64,000 bases of DNA, taken from NCBI GenBank assembly GCA_018806985.1, contig JADANN010000424.1:1975001-2039000 (forward strand). The letters are read 5' to 3'. Below are positions 61,386 through 64,000 of the stretch, in pieces. The DNA is from Angiostrongylus vasorum (Eukaryota > Nematoda > Chromadorea > Rhabditida > Metastrongylidae). Positions within the stretch are counted from its first letter, which is position 1; each line of letters opens with the position of its first letter. The translations under genes and the position numbers were made by a program. Below the pieces are notes generated by a model that did not search any database, was not told the DNA's origin, and saw nothing but the letters and a program-made list of their open reading frames with translations.

Positions 61386-61903
61386 CTTTTTAATCGTAAA
61401 CGTACGATTCGGGTTGTAAGTTGTTCGAATGAATCGATGTTCATGGACAAATTCGTGTTGGCGAGAACGCCGACGCCGCCTACTGCTCTACTGTCGCATG
61501 TTCCGAGGAACAATTCGTCTCCGGTGTCATAGACGGCGTTGAAAGGCTGACGTCCTCTCGTCTGGGCCAGGCCAATGACGTTGTACTTTATCCTTCTTGC
61601 TTACATTAACAAGTCTTCTATCTAGGACTCGGATGCAAGTGTACGTGCATTGTAGGTACAGATCGTCACCACTGTTCTTTGAAATCCATGCAGCTTCCAT
61701 TGGCCCTGAGATTTAAGCACCCTCTCCTTACTCGTCGTACCCAACGCTGCGAAATTGGGGGCTCTTTCGTGGTCAGGGGAATACGGCCCGTTTTTTTTTA
61801 CTGTGTTTAGCATTTTTGATACCCATGTATAGCTTGCTGGGCTCTGAACGTGGGGGCTGGGTATACTCACGGGTGGCTTGCCAGGCTCTCCCAGAGTGGA
61901 CAT
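61386..61903 (-). pseudogene. RTE endonuclease, internally deleted
   Basis: The minus strand reads VVTICTYNARTLASES, then in another frame IKYNVIGLAQTRGRQPF and [15 protein letters not shown], and then jumps from RTFTIKK straight to the RT lead-in. The GDFNAKNGP motif and C-terminal half present in copy 1 are gone, so this domain cannot nick DNA. Confidence 0.75.
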
Positions 61904-62110
61904 GAAGCTTGGGGTTTTAGCAGCCTCTCCGTACTCGTCCTACCCAACGCTGCCGGAATGGGAGCTCTTTCGGAGTCAGGCGAATCAGGCCCGTTTTTTT
62001 TTACTGTTTTTTAGCTTTTTTGATACCCACGTATAGCTTGCTGGGTTCAGAACGTGGTGGATGGGTGTACTCACGGGTAGCTTGCCAGCTCTCCCAGAGT
62101 GGACGTGAAG
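61740..62110 (-). repeat. tandem duplication in RTE 5' leader
   Basis: Two units of about 190 bases, each with CGTCCTACCCAACGCTGC (or CGTCGTACCCAACGCTGC), GCCCGTTTTTTTTTACTG, ATAGCTTGCTGGG and CTCCCAGAGTGGAC. Copy 1 has a single unit at 28800-28995. Confidence 0.8.
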
Positions 62111-62407
62111 CTTATTTGTTGGAGGCGACTCCTAACCGCCCCCCACATAGTTCCCTGTTACTTGGTTGCAGGCTTTTGGCCGAATTGACTCGTAGAATGC
62201 AATCTGCATAAACTGGAACGTGTCCACACACGCGGGCATGAATACGTCTTGTAAATGCAGAAAGTATGTGCTAAATCGGCGCAGCAGAAACAGGGAGTCC
62301 ATCCCCTGGATCCAACAGCTTCTCAGGGAAGCAGTGGTCGCTTTTGGTCCGCGATTAACCCCTTATCCGCCACCAGGGGGACGCGCCAAGATACGCATAT
62401 GTGCGTG

Positions 62408-62446
<39 letters not shown>
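62408..62446. repeat. TA microsatellite at RTE 5' end
   Basis: About 17 TA units directly beyond the RTE leader. Confidence 0.9.
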
Positions 62447-62447
<1 letters not shown>

Positions 62448-62529
62448 TGCATATATTTGACAACTTTTACATGAAGCTTGCTACTTTCCGCCTACAGTGA
62501 ATAATTTGCAGTACAAATTATAATTCACT

Positions 62530-62900
62530 GTATTCTTGATGAGCAAACATGAGGTTGTTATTTTATCCTTTATTCAAGAAAAAGCTTGAGTTATGGCGGA
62601 TTTCGCCTTCTTCAGAGGCTAGATAGGTCAAGTTGACTACAATCTACCCAACCGTAACAGGGAAAGTATTAAACCAAAATCTCAATCGCTCTGAAGACAA
62701 AATAGCTTCTTAACAAGTCGCCGCTTTTTATGAGTCTTGCGCCGAGTGTTCAACATGGAGACCAACAGCACAGAGTTCGTACGGATGGGCAATGTGCCTT
62801 TCTCACAACAAAAGATCAATCTGAGATACCGTACGATGCCACGCGTGTTAACTAGACCTTCCTCCCAGCGGTTCATTATCGGATTCTTGGAATTTATCCA
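62530..62900 (-). mobile_element. 5'-truncated PLE 3' end
   Basis: The minus strand starts in the PLE C-terminus (NRWEEGLVNTRGIVRYL), passes into the terminal repeat (GTTGGTCTCCATGTTGAAC, TAGCCTCTGAAGAAGGCG) and ends AACCTCATGTTTGCTCATC. It shows the normal order nuclease, then repeat, then end. The hammerhead-like site (62583-62619) has lost its GAAA box (CATAACTC). Confidence 0.7.
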
Positions 62901-63085
62901 TAATGTTAACTTTTTATTTACTGCCTACTACAATTTTTTTCATGGCAGGGTATTACGTGTGACACAACCACAACGATGCTGAGATATTTGCAAAAATCCG
63001 GGCCGCAGATGTCTGCGGTGGGGAACGAACGTGTATTCACCCGTTTCGGGGGATGACGCATTCACCACCATGCCATAATGTTTCG
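62901..63085 (-). mobile_element. SINE-like repeat, family R3
   Basis: TTTACTGCCTACTACAATTT, GGTATTACGTGTGACACAAC, GATGCTGAGATATTTGC, GGGCCGCAGATGTCTGCGG, TTCACCCGTTTCGGGGGATG. It interrupts or abuts the PLE end at 62900. Confidence 0.6.
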
Positions 63086-63164
63086 AGAGTTTTACGAGTT
63101 AAAGTTTTTGATACCTGGGAATGGCTATTTGTTTCATTAATTTCAGGGATTTCTCCCAACTGAT

Positions 63165-63525
63165 TATCGGCTCGTGTCGGGCTACTATGTACAACGGGGA
63201 GACTGCCCTCTGGCAGGGTCTCCCAAGCTGAAAAAAGAGTGCGGCACCTCCATCATGAAACCCAGTTAAGAGTTAACCAATGCGAAGATCCACCAGCGTC
63301 CTTCTGTCAAACTAGTCGCATGGTGGGAAACCTCCCTCCGATCCACAAGGACGGCAATTGCCTTTGGTGGTGACGACTAGGGGGCAGACTTTGGCCTGGC
63401 TGACCTCGGAACTGCAGGGAACCACGATGGCTAAACCAGGAAAACTCCGAAATGTGGAAATGATGATGGGGGCCCGCAGAACCTGTGAAGGTGGGCCATC
63501 TAAGTATTCAAGTACTCAAGTAATT
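63165..63525 (-). repeat. dispersed repeat family R1, inverted copy
   Basis: Complement of R1: ACTAGTCGCATGGTGGGAAA, CGATCCACAAGGACGGCAAT, GGTGGTGACGACTAGGGGGC, ACCACGATGGCTAAACCAGG. Confidence 0.6.
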
Positions 63526-64000
63526 CTAGCAATTCTTCTTTCTGCTCTCTTACTGTGCTCACACTGGTTTTCGCATCTTAGGGGTAAGTGGTGAGAGGAG
63601 TCGTAATGAAGAACTATGTTTTTTGCTAGAGTACCGTTTGTTATGTCGTCGTTTTCGGAATGGTTAATTTTGCAGGTTGAATAAATCCTATGAAACTAAC
63701 ACGAAAGTAATGCGGAGATGAGGCATTTCAACAAAGAAGAAAACGAGGTAGCTTCCACTTTCGACGCAGTGTGCTGTTCCGGCTTTTCAAACAGTTGCTG
63801 CTACTTTTAATTCCAGCTTTTAGGGTTTCGAAAGCAATTTCATTAAAAAATTTTTCAACTTCTTAGAAGTTCTCAGAGTATTGACCTTGGCGGTGATAAA
63901 TAGGATAGCGAATGAATCCTCAGTAACGGAGGACTTGATGACTATGCCTGCATCCGCTAGATTTAGTGCATCGACCTTCTAAAGGAGTCACCATAAAACG
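63526..64000. other. no supported gene
   Basis: Nothing recognised up to the window edge. Confidence 0.35.

Larger units (their letters stand above)
59368..62405 (-). mobile_element. RTE-type non-LTR retrotransposon, copy 2
   Basis: About 3.0 kb, minus strand, more intact than copy 1. The 3' terminus at 59368 (GATACAGATGATATG) meets a TA array; the 5' leader ends at about 62400, also against a TA array. The leader has a tandem duplication of about 190 bases (61740-61910 and 61925-62110). About 460 bases of the endonuclease domain are deleted near 61385-61400. Confidence 0.85.

Overview
The window is eukaryotic and most probably nematode DNA. There are no bacterial-style operons. Coding sequence is split by very short introns (about 50 nt) with GT/AG ends. 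The only recognisable host-type genes are a small multi-copy family of multi-pass membrane proteins that look like nematode serpentine chemoreceptors, plus a captured fragment of the conserved ubiquitin-ligase gene RBX1. Most of the rest is mobile DNA: Penelope-like elements (PLEs), RTE-type non-LTR elements, one mariner, several repeated families with tRNA-like heads, and microsatellites. A strongylid or other clade V worm would fit, but I cannot fix the species by eye.

The receptor-like gene is present three times with the same exon order. Copy 1 is on the + strand (exons at 4205-5234 and 8571-10368). Copy 2 is on the - strand (53315-50306). Copy 3 is on the - strand and is scattered over 15 kb (39154-38292, then 34155, then 24960-24199). 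The introns of copy 3 have become a transposon sink: they hold the 3.4-kb TTG array, a nested pair of PLEs, an RTE element and repeats. All three copies carry frame breaks.

PLEs occur as a near-complete but broken copy at 14484-16640 (+), a nest at 29563-32567 (-), a fragment at 45369-45712 (-), a 3' end at 62530-62900 (-), and several fold-back pairs of inverted terminal repeats (2386-2840, 21280-21625, 33655-33790, 34316-38075). Their terminal repeats carry a motif with a hammerhead-ribozyme core. The inner PLE of the nest has a piece of RBX1 cDNA, with 3' UTR and poly(A), spliced into it.

RTE elements lie at 26008-29340 and 59368-62405 (both -), with truncated 3' ends at 39955-40096, 47079-47712 and 51197-51392 (all +). 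A dead mariner lies at 41061-42288 between two inverted copies of an unclassified repeat (R1). Region 42690-45130 is an old direct duplicate of 45860-49080.

Family names R1 to R5 are my own labels. Repeat boundaries are visual estimates, usually good to 10-30 bases.
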